Source: Coptis chinensis (lineage: Eukaryota; Streptophyta; Magnoliopsida; Ranunculales; Ranunculaceae). Taken from it: DNA of 64,000 nucleotides. Both the position numbers and the translations under genes were made by a program. The stretch covers positions 21,693,501-21,757,500 of the forward strand of contig CM027381.1 of the NCBI GenBank assembly GCA_015680905.1. Direction: 5' to 3'. Under the pieces are notes generated by a model that was given only the letters and a program-made list of their open reading frames with translations, had not been told where the DNA came from and did not search any database. Below are positions 10,088 through 21,444 of the stretch, one piece after another (the first letter of the stretch is position 1; every line of letters begins with the position of its first letter).

Positions 10088-11370
10088 TTAAACTCTTTCA
10101 GGACAAGAATTCAATTGCTTGAATCCAAGGGGCAATCCCCCATTCTTAGCCCACCCACCCTTTTAATTTTTCATTCTTATTTCTTGTATTTTCAGAACTG
10201 TTCACTGTTTTAGGCATAGGGGCTACGGATTCACAGAGGAAAACACTATAGTTAAGGTATTTGTAAATTTCAAAAACTTCTGAAAATTTTCAGGAGTAAT
10301 CCTTAAGGTGTTATTGATTTATTGTAATTGTTCCAGATTTTTCCTAGTTGTTTTACCTAGTGAACTAATACAATCTTTACAGTGCTGCATTTCTGTTTTC
10401 AAACCGTAAGTTCTTGAAAAACAGACGAGTAGGGTTACTTAGGCAGTTCTAAAATTTTTAAATTTTTTATAGGAGTATCTATCATAAGTCAAGAGTTTTC
10501 AGTAAAACTTTGACAAGTTTTTGGTTTGTTTTGACCACCTAACTAGTGGATTGTTTTCAGTGTGTTTCTACAGTTTTGCAAACACTTAATTTCTGGAACA
10601 CCAGCCGATAAGGAGGGTTTGTAGAACTCTAATTGCTCTAAACATTTTACAAGAACACGTAGGATCTGTCAGGAGTCTCTAGTAAAGATTTGGAAATTTG
10701 TGGCTTTGTTTTGATTGGTTAACCATTCGGTTGTTTGTATTGTGTCTGAAAACTGTTTCATAAACTTTGAAGGGTAGTAGAAGGACTTTCATAGCTCTGA
10801 TTGATCTGAAATTTTACAGACTACTTGATAGACGTCTTAGAAAACTACTATAAATATTTCAAATTTTTTGGAGTACGTTAAACTTACTGGACATTGCCAA
10901 AGGCAAGAGCGCGACCTGCGCCCGTGTCAAGCAAATTCTGAGTGCCCCCCGCTCTCAACTCACTGGAAATCGCCTCAGACACGAGCATGACCTGTGCCCT
11001 TCACAGGAAAATTTTGAGCACCCCCCATGCTCAACTCACTAGAAATCGCCTCAGGCATGAGCGCAACTTGCGCCCTTCACAGGCAAATTCTGAGCGCACC
11101 CCTCGCCCTCTTCTGAACAGCCCGATCTTCATAGGTTAGTACAAACTTCCATTTCTTCAAGTTATTCAGTGTTTCTAACTTGTTAAATATACTGAGCTCG
11201 CGTATACAAGATGCTATTTATAAGCATAGCAAGGAGGCATTCAAGTACTCCTTCTTACACTCCTCGCCTCTTCTGTCAGAGGAGTTTCAATTCTAGTATA
11301 ATCAGGCTTGTCTTTTTGTAGATGCAATATCACACGCCTATCTAGAATTTCACACACTACACTTGCATCA
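10088..11370 (+). other. Ath-1 leader with ~75-bp GC-rich repeats
   Basis: A 1.3-kb untranslated leader. From 10890 to 11120 a ~75-bp unit recurs about three times, each with GAGCG or GAGCA, then ACC, then GCGCCC or GTGCCC, and CAACTCACT plus AATCGCCTCAG. This GC-rich island in AT-rich DNA recurs in Ath-2, Ath-3 and Ath-4. It is followed by a conserved AGGTTAGT and a GGAGGCATTCA motif before gag. Confidence 0.75.
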
Positions 11371-14202
11371 ATGGCTAAAGAACCAGAGACACCTCTCTCT
11401 GATTTTTATAAAGCACTAAATTATGACCCTAAGTCATGCATCGTTTTTGCAGACCTAGTGGGGGATTTTCAAATTCCCTCGAATATATTTAACTTGATAC
11501 CCGTTTTCCATGGTTTAGCCCACGAGAAGCCTTATCAACACATGCGTAGGATAGAACAAGTTCTCACTACATTCCATCATCCTAGCATAAGTCCAAATCA
11601 AGTTAAACTTAGGGTGTTTTCATTCACCCTAGCCGACAAGGAGGCGTCTTGGTTAACTGCCCAAACGCCAAACTCTGTGGACTCATGGGCTAATCTTGTT
11701 CAATTGTTCATAGAACAATTTTATCCACCACTGAAGACTGATGAAATGCTTCAAAAGATTCATTTCTTCTAACAGAACCTTCATGAATCCTTTCCAAAGG
11801 CCTAGAACCGTTTCACTGATTTTCTCATGGAATGTCAGCATCATAACCTTGTAAAAGACACGCTTGTTCGTGCTTTCATCAAGGGGCTTTCACATTATCA
11901 TAAAGAGGTTCTAAATATCATGATCTTAGTAAAGGTGCCTTGGAGGCTTATAAATTCTTAGAAGATCAATCTAAAAGGAACAACAATTGGGGAGGTAACG
12001 ACTCTTCCCACTCCACTCCTTCTTCTGAGGTTAAACCTGATCCCAAGCTTAAAACTCTTATCGATGTTCTCACTAAAAAGGTAGATGCCATCTCTGTTAA
12101 ACAACAACCCACTCCTGTCATGAACATGAAATCTACTCGTTGTAATGTCTGTTTTAGTCTTGAGCATTCCGACTTCTATTGTCCTCTTGTTTATGCACAA
12201 CCACCACCATAACCATCAAACTTCAACCAGTTAACTCAACCTCAAGGACAAAGAAACTTAGGTGACCAGAATAGAGGTTTAGTGCCCATGACCCAGAACT
12301 ATCAACATCAAGACATGAATGCTCAACAAGCCTTAATTCCAGTTCAACCATCTACAGAAGTAGTAGTAGTGACCTTGTTGGAAAAACAAAATCAAATTAT
12401 GCAACAAAACTCTAACTTGATGAAAGATTAACATGATCAAAACTCTAATATGATGAAACAAACGATGCAAATGATGCAGTCTTTGTGCCAAAAGGTTATT
12501 GACATGTCTCCTAACCAAAATAATAACCAAATAGGCGTGTTTCCAGGTCAAGCAGTGCCTAATCCTAAGTCAACAAACACCACCTTTGAAATAAAAAGTA
12601 TTCAGTATAATGGTCATATAACCCCAGGGGGACCTACAAGCAGTCACTACCCTTCGTTCAGGGAGAGTAGTTGATAACCAAGTGACTATGCCTAAAGATC
12701 ACCCACAAACTAAAAATGATACCATACCAAATATTATAATAGAAACTGAATGCCCTACAACTGTAGAAGTACCAGTTAAACCACAACCAAAAGAGAAAAC
12801 CTTACAAGACCCAATAATAGAAATTGAAGACCTTACACCTGTAGAGGTTCCAATATGGACACCTATATAGATGGAAAACGGCTAAACATAAAGCAAAGAC
12901 TAATAATACTGTTGACCCTTATGCTAAATATAGAGATAAACCACCGTATCCCTAGAGACTAATTGTGTCTAAAAAAAACGAGAATTTTGATGAGATTAGG
13001 GAAGTGTTTAAAAATTTGACTATAAACCTACCGTTTCTAGATGCTATAAAAAGTTTACATGGACATGCTAAGTTTTTAAAAGAGTTGTGCACCAAGAAGA
13101 GGAAAACCAACATACCCCACGAAGCCTTCTTAACTGAACAATATCCCTCTTTATCTGAACATAATAGAATTGTTAAGTACAAGGACCCTGATCGTCCTAC
13201 TGTACAATGCACCTTAGGTGATACCTTCATAACAACTGCTTTATTAAACCTAGGGGTGAGTGTTAACTTACCCCCTTTTTATTTATATAAACAACTAGGT
13301 CTAACAAAACTTCAACCAACCAAAATGACTTTGCAGTTAGCCGATTGTTCTATTAAGTATCCCAAAGGCGTAGTTGAAAACATTCTCATTAAAGTACATG
13401 ATTTTTACTACCCAGTTGAATTCGTTATTCTCGACACAGAACTCATGATTCTATTCCCATCATCTTAGGGCGTCCTTTCTTGGCAACCGCCAATGCCCAA
13501 ATGAATTTCTGGGATGGCTCAATGACTTTTTTTTTTAGAAATCTTTTTGTGGAGGTTAACATGTTTATACTCAAACAAGGACAACTAGGTTTGCCTGTAC
13601 AAGGAGAAGTGAAGTCCATTGAGAGTTTTGTATCTCACATTAGTGTAGTCGACGCTTTCGTCCCCACACTAATAGATACCCCTCTTATGGAAGAAGACAA
13701 AGATCACAATTTCGACTCCTTGGACGAGATTGACGACTTTTTCAAAGATGCAGATGAATACCATAATTATGTAGATGCGACCAAGCTAGATGAGGAATTC
13801 TATGAGTTTCTAAGAGCCTGTGATGATCTACCCTATCAAAAACTACCTAGAGCACCACCCGACCACTATCCACCTGAGCTAATCCCTCATAGAATCCAAT
13901 CATTCTTTCCACCCTTTTCTTTTAACACTTATCCACATTCTAAGTATTTCCCACAACCATTCTTTTTTTCATGATCATTCACTTGGACACCCTTTCGCTA
14001 AAAAAAAGAGAGAGTACACGCTCGATTAGGTTCTAGGTCTATCAGATCTCGCTCTCATTCCACTAAGTTGCGTCGTAGAAAGTTTTGGTGCTTGATTCTG
14101 TTTGGTGGTGCATTACGTGTTAACTATTTATGGAAAGATTCACAATTATTTAGATTATTGATATATGGTAAACTGCATGCTAATACATATATATCACATT
14201 AA
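11371..14202 (+). pseudogene. Ath-1 gag-protease polyprotein plus conserved tail
   Basis: Starts at ATG 11371 (MAKEPETPLSDFYKAL). The Gag core has FHGLAHEKPYQHMRRIEQV, DKEASWL and LVQLFIEQFYPP, followed by a zinc knuckle (CNVCFSLEHSDFYC). The protease follows from about 12965 (IREVFKNLTINLPF, LGDTFITTALL, then KYPKGVVENI); the flap-side ILGRPFL equivalent is frameshifted near 13465. The usual catalytic DLG reads NLG here. After a variable linker a basic/hydrophobic tail (VHARLGSRSIRSRS, then LFRLLIYGKLHANTYI) ends at 14200-14202. Stops at 11770 and 12429 and frameshifts near 11920 and 13465 kill it. No polymerase follows. Confidence 0.85.
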
Positions 14203-16089
14203 GTCTAGGGAATCTGACTTAAAAAGACCCATATAATTTTTTGTAACATACCACCTTTCTGGAGTATAGGCCAAACAAACATTTTCAAACTTAAAAAGAG
14301 TTTTCCAATTTTGTTTGGGGGTGGCATATTTTGGTATTTCATTTCAAATCATTTTGCCACCCTTTACTTGTCATGTTTACTCCAGTAGAGTTTGTGTTAG
14401 TTAGTACGTAACAGTTTAATTGTGCTTCATGTTATCATATCATCTTTACAATATTTCTGTTACAGGTACTGCCAATTATTGCCACGTTTCTATGGTAAAT
14501 TCTTTCCTTATCTCTTTACACTTTGAGGACAAAGCGTTCAATTGTTTTGGGGTGGGATAGAAATATTTGCAAATATTAGGCACTTTTAGGATGTAAATTA
14601 CGAACTTTTCTTTATAAAAAATTAAAAATCATAAATATTGTTTATACTAGGCAGTTAGTGATAATAGTATTGTTCCCTTCTCCATGATGATATTAGTCTA
14701 GAAATCTCACGTAGTACTTGAATTAGGATTTAATTTTTGAAACATAGATTAATACGTAGGTAATAGTCATTGCATCTTTTCATGAACATCTTGCATGAGC
14801 ATCTTTGTATTGTACTTGGTAGTATTTTTCTGAGACCTAGGTTAGAGTACTTAATACATATCCTGTGAGCATCTAGCCTAAAAGCCTCATAAGAGTGAAA
14901 TATCTGAGTGATGACACAAGGGAGAAGTCAAATCCGAGTAGAGAAATCACACATCCACTTGCTTGATCACCACACCATATCCTAAGTGAGAATTTAGGCC
15001 CTCTTTGGATCGATATAGCCAGAAATTCACACCTATATAAAATTTATTATCCACTAGTCTCCCTATTGAGCTTTTCATTAGCCTTTTCCCAAACCACAAA
15101 TCCTTTACCCAATAAAACAAAATAAAAAGTAAAATCAGCCTACCTATCTGGATAAGTATGAGAAATAGGATGATTGAAGAAAAGAGAAGAGAAAAACCTG
15201 TGTAAACAAAAATTAGTAGTTGCTTCAGAAAAGAAAAAGAAAAGAAGTTTCCATCCAAATAAAATAAAAGAAAATAAAAATAAAAAGAAAATAAAAACTC
15301 CAAAAATATAATAAAAGGAGTCAAAAAGCCAAAATAAAAAGGCTAAGGATGGAAACAAAGTGTAGAAGCAAAAGAACAAGGTTTTCTCTAGTTACATAAT
15401 ATGAAGACCCTATTTTCTTAGACTTGTCTTTTTGAATATCTATTTCCTTCCTTCTTTAACCAATACCTATGCCCCGTATCACCTAATAAAGATCTCTAGC
15501 TCAATTAGGAATAGGTTGGTGTGATAGTAAGTGGTAGATGTGTTTGATCGACCTCGGCTTCCTTGGATTGTCATTGAGATTGTGAGGAAATGTGTGCCCA
15601 CTGCACACTGGAGTTAGCAAACTTGAGTAGAAAAATCAGAGTGTTATGTGTTTTGACACATTCCTTGTGAGAACCTGCTTGGGCACGCTACCCAAAAGTT
15701 TCAGAAATGGAACTGCCATTGCATTTCATATCATAGTTCATTGTATAGTTGTTTATCTTAAGATGATTTTATTATTATTCATATATTAGCTTAGGTTTCG
15801 ACTTGATTATTCTGTATTAATTGCCAGTGAGATGTATAGATATTTGAAAATAAATAAGAAAACAATAATTTTATTTTTTAGTCGTTGTAGTATAGATGAA
15901 GTTTGTGAGTACCTTCACTGAAAAACTCTCAGGAGGCTATAACTCATCCACTAGGGAATTCCTAGTGGCTTAAGGCATTGTTGTATATAGTCAATGCAAT
16001 CGCACTCGGCGAAACGAGATTAGTTAGAACTCCATTTTTGGTCACTTATTCTAATTTCTCATATTTGTTTGAGGACAAGCAAAATGCTG
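14203..16089 (+). other. Ath-1 3' non-coding region
   Basis: No RT, integrase or other ORF is found in either strand. The motif TTTGGGGGTGG occurs at 14315, a variant TTTTGGGGTGGG at 14551 preceded by TTTGAGGACAAAG, and the true polypurine tract at 16090. An A-rich tract (15120-15370) looks open on the minus strand only because of low complexity. The whole block is conserved in Ath-4 (59523-60940). Confidence 0.75.
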
Positions 16090-16102
16090 TTTGGGGGTGG
16101 TT
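16090..16102 (+). promoter_or_regulatory. Ath-1 polypurine tract
   Basis: TTTGGGGGTGGTT lies immediately before the 3' LTR and is preceded by TTTGAGGACAAGC, the usual 3' signature of plant Ty3 elements. It would prime second-strand DNA synthesis. Confidence 0.8.
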
Positions 16103-17718
16103 TGATAAGAGCCCAAAAATGTAGTTTTAACCCCTTTAACAATATTACTTTTAGACCAATTATGTGATTAATAAGTAAGAGTTAGTACTGTTATCGTGTT
16201 CTTATGTATTTCAAGCATTGGAGTCAAATACGTGCAGAAATATGTCCCTTTTGTGAGATAAAGAAGCAAAGGTTGGTTACTAAGAAGTTCTATGATTAAA
16301 GGCCATGATTCAAGGAGAAAAAGCCTTTTTAAACCCCGGTCAAAGCAGAAAAGTCAAAGTCAACGCGGGCAGAAATAGCGCACAAAAGTCAGCTGAACTT
16401 CCAAAGGCTGTATCTTTGGACTTAGACCTTGGAATTGGGCCTACCTTACGACAAAACTACCGGCTCGGAAAGAGATTTCTAATGGTCTAAGCCTTGACCC
16501 AATCAGAGGAGTAAAAGTGTACGAAAAGGCTATTGAAGCCATTTCCAGTTGACTTCAATACGGACAAAAATGCCGTATCTTGTGGACTGAAATAATGAGA
16601 TTTTGGACTCGATTTTCCGGCCCAAAACATGGCTCCTCAGCCCATGCACGAATTTGTGGATCTTGTCTCCTCTATTTGAAGAGAGAAAGACTTAGCTCTT
16701 AAGGATACTTAGTTTTTAGTTAGTGAGAATCCAATAGTTAGTTTTTTTTTACTTAGCTTAGGTTAGATCCAAATAGTTAGTTTTATCTAGTTATTTTTCA
16801 TAGATTCAGTTTGTAGAACCAATAATTTATTGTTTATCTAGTGAATTATCAATAAATTAGTTAGAACAGTAATTTTAGTTTTTTGAATCCATTACTTAGT
16901 TCATTTCATTTAGTTTGTCTTAAATTAATAATTAGTTATTCATAATCTTAGTTTTAAATATTGTTCATTTAATTCATTTTGAATATTAGACTATTGTTAA
17001 ATTAGATCAATAAAGTTAATTACTTATTTAATAATGACTTGTTTTGATTGTTCTTGTGTTGGAAATGATAGTCCAATGAATCAAAGCTAAACTCCCATTA
17101 GAGGGAGGTTAATGAAGCTTTGAGAGGAGTTGATTTGTTTAGCATAGATTTGTTGATTAAGGTTTAAAGTTTGGATTTTTCTTGACTTAGAGATAAGAAG
17201 AGAAAAATCTAAACTAGAGGATTGTGAGTTTTGCCATGAGAATGGAAAACAAACTTTCCTCTCATGCTAATTTGATTATGACTAGAGATAGTATAATTAA
17301 ATTAGGGATCATAAAAGTCTAAGATTTATATTTAACCTTTTAGTGAGAATATAAAGATTAGGGTTTCTTAACAATCTATTCTAACACTTCTAGTAATTGA
17401 AAAGTAGATTTAATTCTCTCTCTAACATTCTCTATCTTTGATTCACATAATTATATTGTTAGTTAATTTAGTATAAATTCGTAGTATCGTCATAATAGTT
17501 AATTTCTTATTCAAATCATTACTCTCATCATTGTTCCTTTTGTTTGATTAGTTGAATTCTATTTATGTCTTGATGGTTTATGAGTGAAACGAATCCGTAC
17601 TATTTATATATTTCATAATGAATTGAGAGTAGGAATATTGATTAAGCACTTATTTAGTTAATTGATTATTTGTGTTTACGCATATATAGTTAATTTACAC
17701 GTAAATTTATCTTTATCA
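16103..17718 (+). repeat. Ath-1 3' LTR
   Basis: 1616 bp, TGATAAGAGCCC to TTTATCA. Contains the conserved LTR motif ATGGCTCCTCAGCCCATG (16629 onward) and an AT-rich right half with a TATATATT run near 17605. After it Tat-A protease sequence resumes. Confidence 0.92.
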
Positions 17719-20110
17719 CATGACTGAGCCTATGGGAGAACTTTTACTACCGGTAACCATAGGTTCAGTGACTGTATTTGCGCGGTTTATGGTGGTAGAT
17801 TCGTCTTCTTAGTACAACGCAATTTTAGGGAGGCAGTGGATTCATAAGATGAAGGTCGTTCCGTCAACATACTATCAAGTGATACAGTTTCCCACTCCCA
17901 CGGGTATGTATGAAGTTCGCGGAGATCAAGTGACGACCAAGAATAGTCATAAGGGTACAGCGAAACGGTTGATCCACGGACCGGAGGAAGAGAACTTGAA
18001 CCCTAGGAAGAGGCAGGCATAGCAATTACAGTACGCCTCAGTGGAGGAGAAGGGGGAGGTAGTAGTAGGTCCGAAGACACTGGACGAGATTGAAGTAGTG
18101 AATATTAGAGGGGAGGATGAGAGGTTTACCCTAGTAGGATCCAGCTTGCCTGAGGAATGGAAAAGTAAGTTAATACAGTTCTTGTCAGAAAACCAATACG
18201 TGTTTGCGTGGTCAATTGAGGAGGTTACGGGGTTAGATCCGAAGTTCGCATGTCATCGGCTACACAAGAAAGAGGATGCTAAACCAGTGAGGCAAAAGAT
18301 GCGGAGCATTCGATCGAAGTATGCGGAGGGCATTCGCGAGGAGGTTGCGCGGTTGAAAGGGGCTGGGATAATACGGGAAGTGGAGTTCATAGATTGGTTG
18401 TCTAATGTGGTCGCGATACCAAAGAAGAACAACAAGGTATGTATGTGCGTCGACTTTACAGATGTGAATGTGGAGTGCCCGAAGGATAGCTATCCCATGC
18501 CGCGGGTGGATGTATTGGTGGACAGGACATCATGATTCAAAATATTTTCGTTCATGGATGCATTTATGAGGTACAATCAGGTCGTGATGTATGGGCCAGA
18601 TCAGGAGAAAACAACATTTGTTGTAGAAGGCGGCATATATTGCTATACAAGGATGCCATTCGGATTAAAAAATGCAGGAGTCACTTTTCAACGGTTGGGG
18701 GAGAAAATGTTCGAGAGCAAGATTCGAAAGGGGATAGAAATATACATAGATGATATGGTGGAGAAAAGCATGTTTGAGGGGGAACACTTGGAAGGATTAA
18801 GGGAAACGTTCAGAATACTGCGAAAATACAATTTGAAGTTGAATCCAGAGAAATGCACATTCAGAGTGACCACGGGGAAATTCCTGGGCTATATCGTTAG
18901 TCATTGGGGAATAGAGGCTAATCCAGAACAGATAAGAGCGTTGGTGGAGATGCCGTCACCACAAAACGTGACAGAGGTGCAACGACTTTCTGGGAGGGTC
19001 GCGACATTGAATAGATTCATTTCCAAGTCATCAGACAAATGTAGGCTGCTGTATCGGTTACTGAGAAGCACCCCTGATTTCCTATGGACGTCAGAATGTG
19101 AGGAGGCATTTCAAGAGCTAAAAAGGTATTTGGGCAAGGCTCCGTTGCTGTCACGACCGGAGCAAGAGGAGAAGTTGTATCTATATTTGGGGGCCACCGA
19201 GTATGCGGTCAGTTCAGTGCTTGTTCGAATAGTTGATCGAGTGGAGAAGCCGGTGTATTTTCAAAGCAAAACATTGTTAGATGCCGAGACGCGATACAAC
19301 AGAATGGAGAAGTATGCCCTTGCTTTAATCTTTTCAGCCATGAAATTGAAACCATACTTTGAGTCACACTCGGTGGTGGTGGTGATGAACCTGCCTCTTA
19401 AACAAGCATTAAGGACAAAGAAGTCAGGCAGAGTGTTGAAATGGGCAGTGATGCTCAGCTCGTATGAGATACAATATCAGATAAGAACGGTAGAGAAGGC
19501 ACAGGTAGTCGCAGAGTTTCTGGCAGAATTCCTTGTCGAGGACCCCACATGGGGAGATGAGATGGTCATGGAATCAGAGAAGGATGGGGAACCCGATCTA
19601 CTAGACCCTTGGGATAAGAAGAATGGGTGGAGAGTATTCGCAGATGGATCTACTACGGACGCATGCAGCGACATAGGGGTTGTGTTGGTTACACCTGACA
19701 ATAACATAATAGAGTTGACCATGAAACTGGGATTCGCGGCGACTAGTAACGAAGCCAAGTACGAGGCCACTATCGCAGGATTAAGGATGGCTGAGGACTT
19801 GGGAGTGAAAGAATTGACCGTATATTCAGATTTGAACCTGGTGGTATGCCAGGCCAATGGGGGGTTTGTAGCACGATGTCCGCGAATGGCGAAATACTTG
19901 AAGGTAGTGCAACAGAGGGCCAGCAAGTTTACGAAGCTCTGGTTTGTACACTTGGGGCGAGGGGAGAATAGACACACAGATGCTCTGGCTTACGTGGAAA
20001 GAACAATACGGGTAGAAAGATTGGAGAAGCCAGGCACAGAAGAGGTGATAGAGGTGTGTCAGGTTACCAAAGAAGAAGGGGGTAGAGGGAGCTCATTAAA
20101 CATTTTTTAG
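17719..20110 (+). pseudogene. Tat-A pol: protease, reverse transcriptase, two RNase H
   Basis: One frame runs through, with stops at 17810, 18020 and 18533. Order: protease end (GELLLPVTIG, YNAILGRQWIHKM); RT (DVNVECPKDSYPMPR, MPFGLKNAGVTFQR, catalytic YIDD at 18743-18754, LGYIVS); RT-linked RNase H, worn (YLYLGATEYAVSSVL, YNRMEKYALAL); then a second, archaeal-type RNase H (VFADGSTT, NEAKYEATIAGL, VYSDLNLVV, NRHTDALAY) with its acidic residues visible. The double RNase H identifies the Tat lineage. It would copy element RNA into DNA in cytoplasmic particles. The upstream end of protease and most of gag are lost at the Ath-1 junction. Confidence 0.9.
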
Positions 20111-20157
20111 AGGGAAACAAGGTGACCGATAAGAAAGAAAGAAGAAGGTTGGAATAG

Positions 20158-21313
20158 ACTGCCCAGAGATATGTTTTGTTGGAAGGCGAGCTATACCGAA
20201 AGAACTTTAACGGGCCATTATTGAAATGCCTAGGATCGCGGCTAGCCTTAGAGGTGCTTGCAGAGTTACAAGAGGGGGACTGTGGGAGTCACTGTTGGGA
20301 GAACTACGGCACATCGATTACTGACACAAGGCTATTTCTGGCCCCACATGAAACGGGATACAGTGGAGTTCGCTAAGAGGTGTGACAAGTGTCAGAGATT
20401 TTCACAATTGATATTTGCGCCTGCGGAATCATTGTATAATGTCTCGAGTCCGTGGCCCTTTGCCATGTGGGCGATGGACATCGTGGGACCGCTGCCCATG
20501 GCTAGTGGCAAAAGGAGGTATATGCTGGCGGCCACGGACTATTTCACCAAATGGATAGAAGCCGTACCATTGCAATAGGTGAAGGAGGCGCAGGTGATTA
20601 AATTTTTGTAAGAGAATATCATATGCCGGTTTGGGCTGCCATATACGATCATTGCAGACAATGAGACACAGTTCATGGGAGCCAAGGTGACCGAATTTCT
20701 GCAGGCATACAAGGTGAAGTAAGGGTTCTGTGCTCCATACAATCCCGAGGGTAATGGGCAGGCAGAATTTTCAAACAAAATGATATTGGACAACTTGAAA
20801 AGAAAGTTGGAAGACAAGAAAGATGCGTGGGGAGACGAGCTGAACCATGTTCTATGGGCTTATCGAACTACACCTCGGACGACCACCAAGGAGACCCCGT
20901 TTGCCTTAGCATATGGCGTCGAGGCCGTGATTTCTGCAGAGATGGTGGCAGCTACTATGAGAACAAAGGCAGTGGAGGAGGGATCGAATTGGCGAATCTT
21001 GGTGGGAGACTTGAATCTGGCAGAGGAGAGAAGGGACTCAGCTCACATTTGATTAGAAGAGTATCACAGGAGATTACAGAGGCAATACAACAAGCGGGTC
21101 AGGCCAGGACAGTTCAAGATAGGAGAGTTGGTTCTTCGCTGGGTTACTCCCAGCACGAAGAAAGAAAAGAATGGAAAGTTGGGTCCCAATTGGGAAGGGT
21201 CGTACACCGTGGTGGAAGTAGGAGGGTCTGGAACTTACAAGTTACGAACAATGGAGGACAAACTGATAGAAAAGCCATAGAATGTAAGAATGTTAAATTC
21301 TTTTTACAAGTGA
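20158..21313 (+). pseudogene. Tat-A integrase, frameshifted
   Basis: Joins element DNA to the chromosome. The zinc-binding N-domain is split by a frameshift near 20280 (LLEGELYRKNF, then TQGYFWPHM and CDKCQRF). The core has MDIVGPLP (first Asp), IADNETQF (second Asp; the usual Gly after Asn is Glu) and AEFSNKMILDNLK (Glu). Stops at 20576, 20608 and 20719 and a frameshift near 21050 break it. The C-terminal part (YNKRVRPGQFKIGELVLR, GSYTVVEV, NVRMLNSFYK) ends at 21311-21313. Confidence 0.88.
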
Positions 21314-21444
21314 GTGTAATGATGTTATGAAACAATGTAAGGGAGATTTAGCGCAGAGGGCTGGAGCTGCTTGTAAATGTATAAAATTGCATCACTTTTG
21401 TGAAAGGAAGTTGGTTGTTATGTATGATTTCTAAACTAGAATGT

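Larger units (their letters stand above)
9971..17718 (+). mobile_element. Ath-1: Athila-type gag-protease retrotransposon
   Basis: LTRs run from TGATAAGAGCCC to TTTATCA. The 5' LTR is cut to its last 99 bp (9971-10069); the 3' LTR is full (16103-17718). A tRNA-Asp primer site, a long leader, gag and protease, a ~1.9 kb non-coding part and a polypurine tract lie between. No reverse transcriptase, RNase H or integrase is present in either strand. It lies in the same orientation as its host Tat-A. Confidence 0.9.

Noticed and set aside
14947..15379. Minus-strand ORFs rich in Phe, Leu and Tyr
   Set aside because: They are the complement of an A-rich non-coding tract; amino acid composition follows the base bias and no motif is present.
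19477..19977. 166-codon minus-strand ORF
   Set aside because: Antisense shadow of the Tat-A second RNase H; no motif, and the sense frame is clearly coding.
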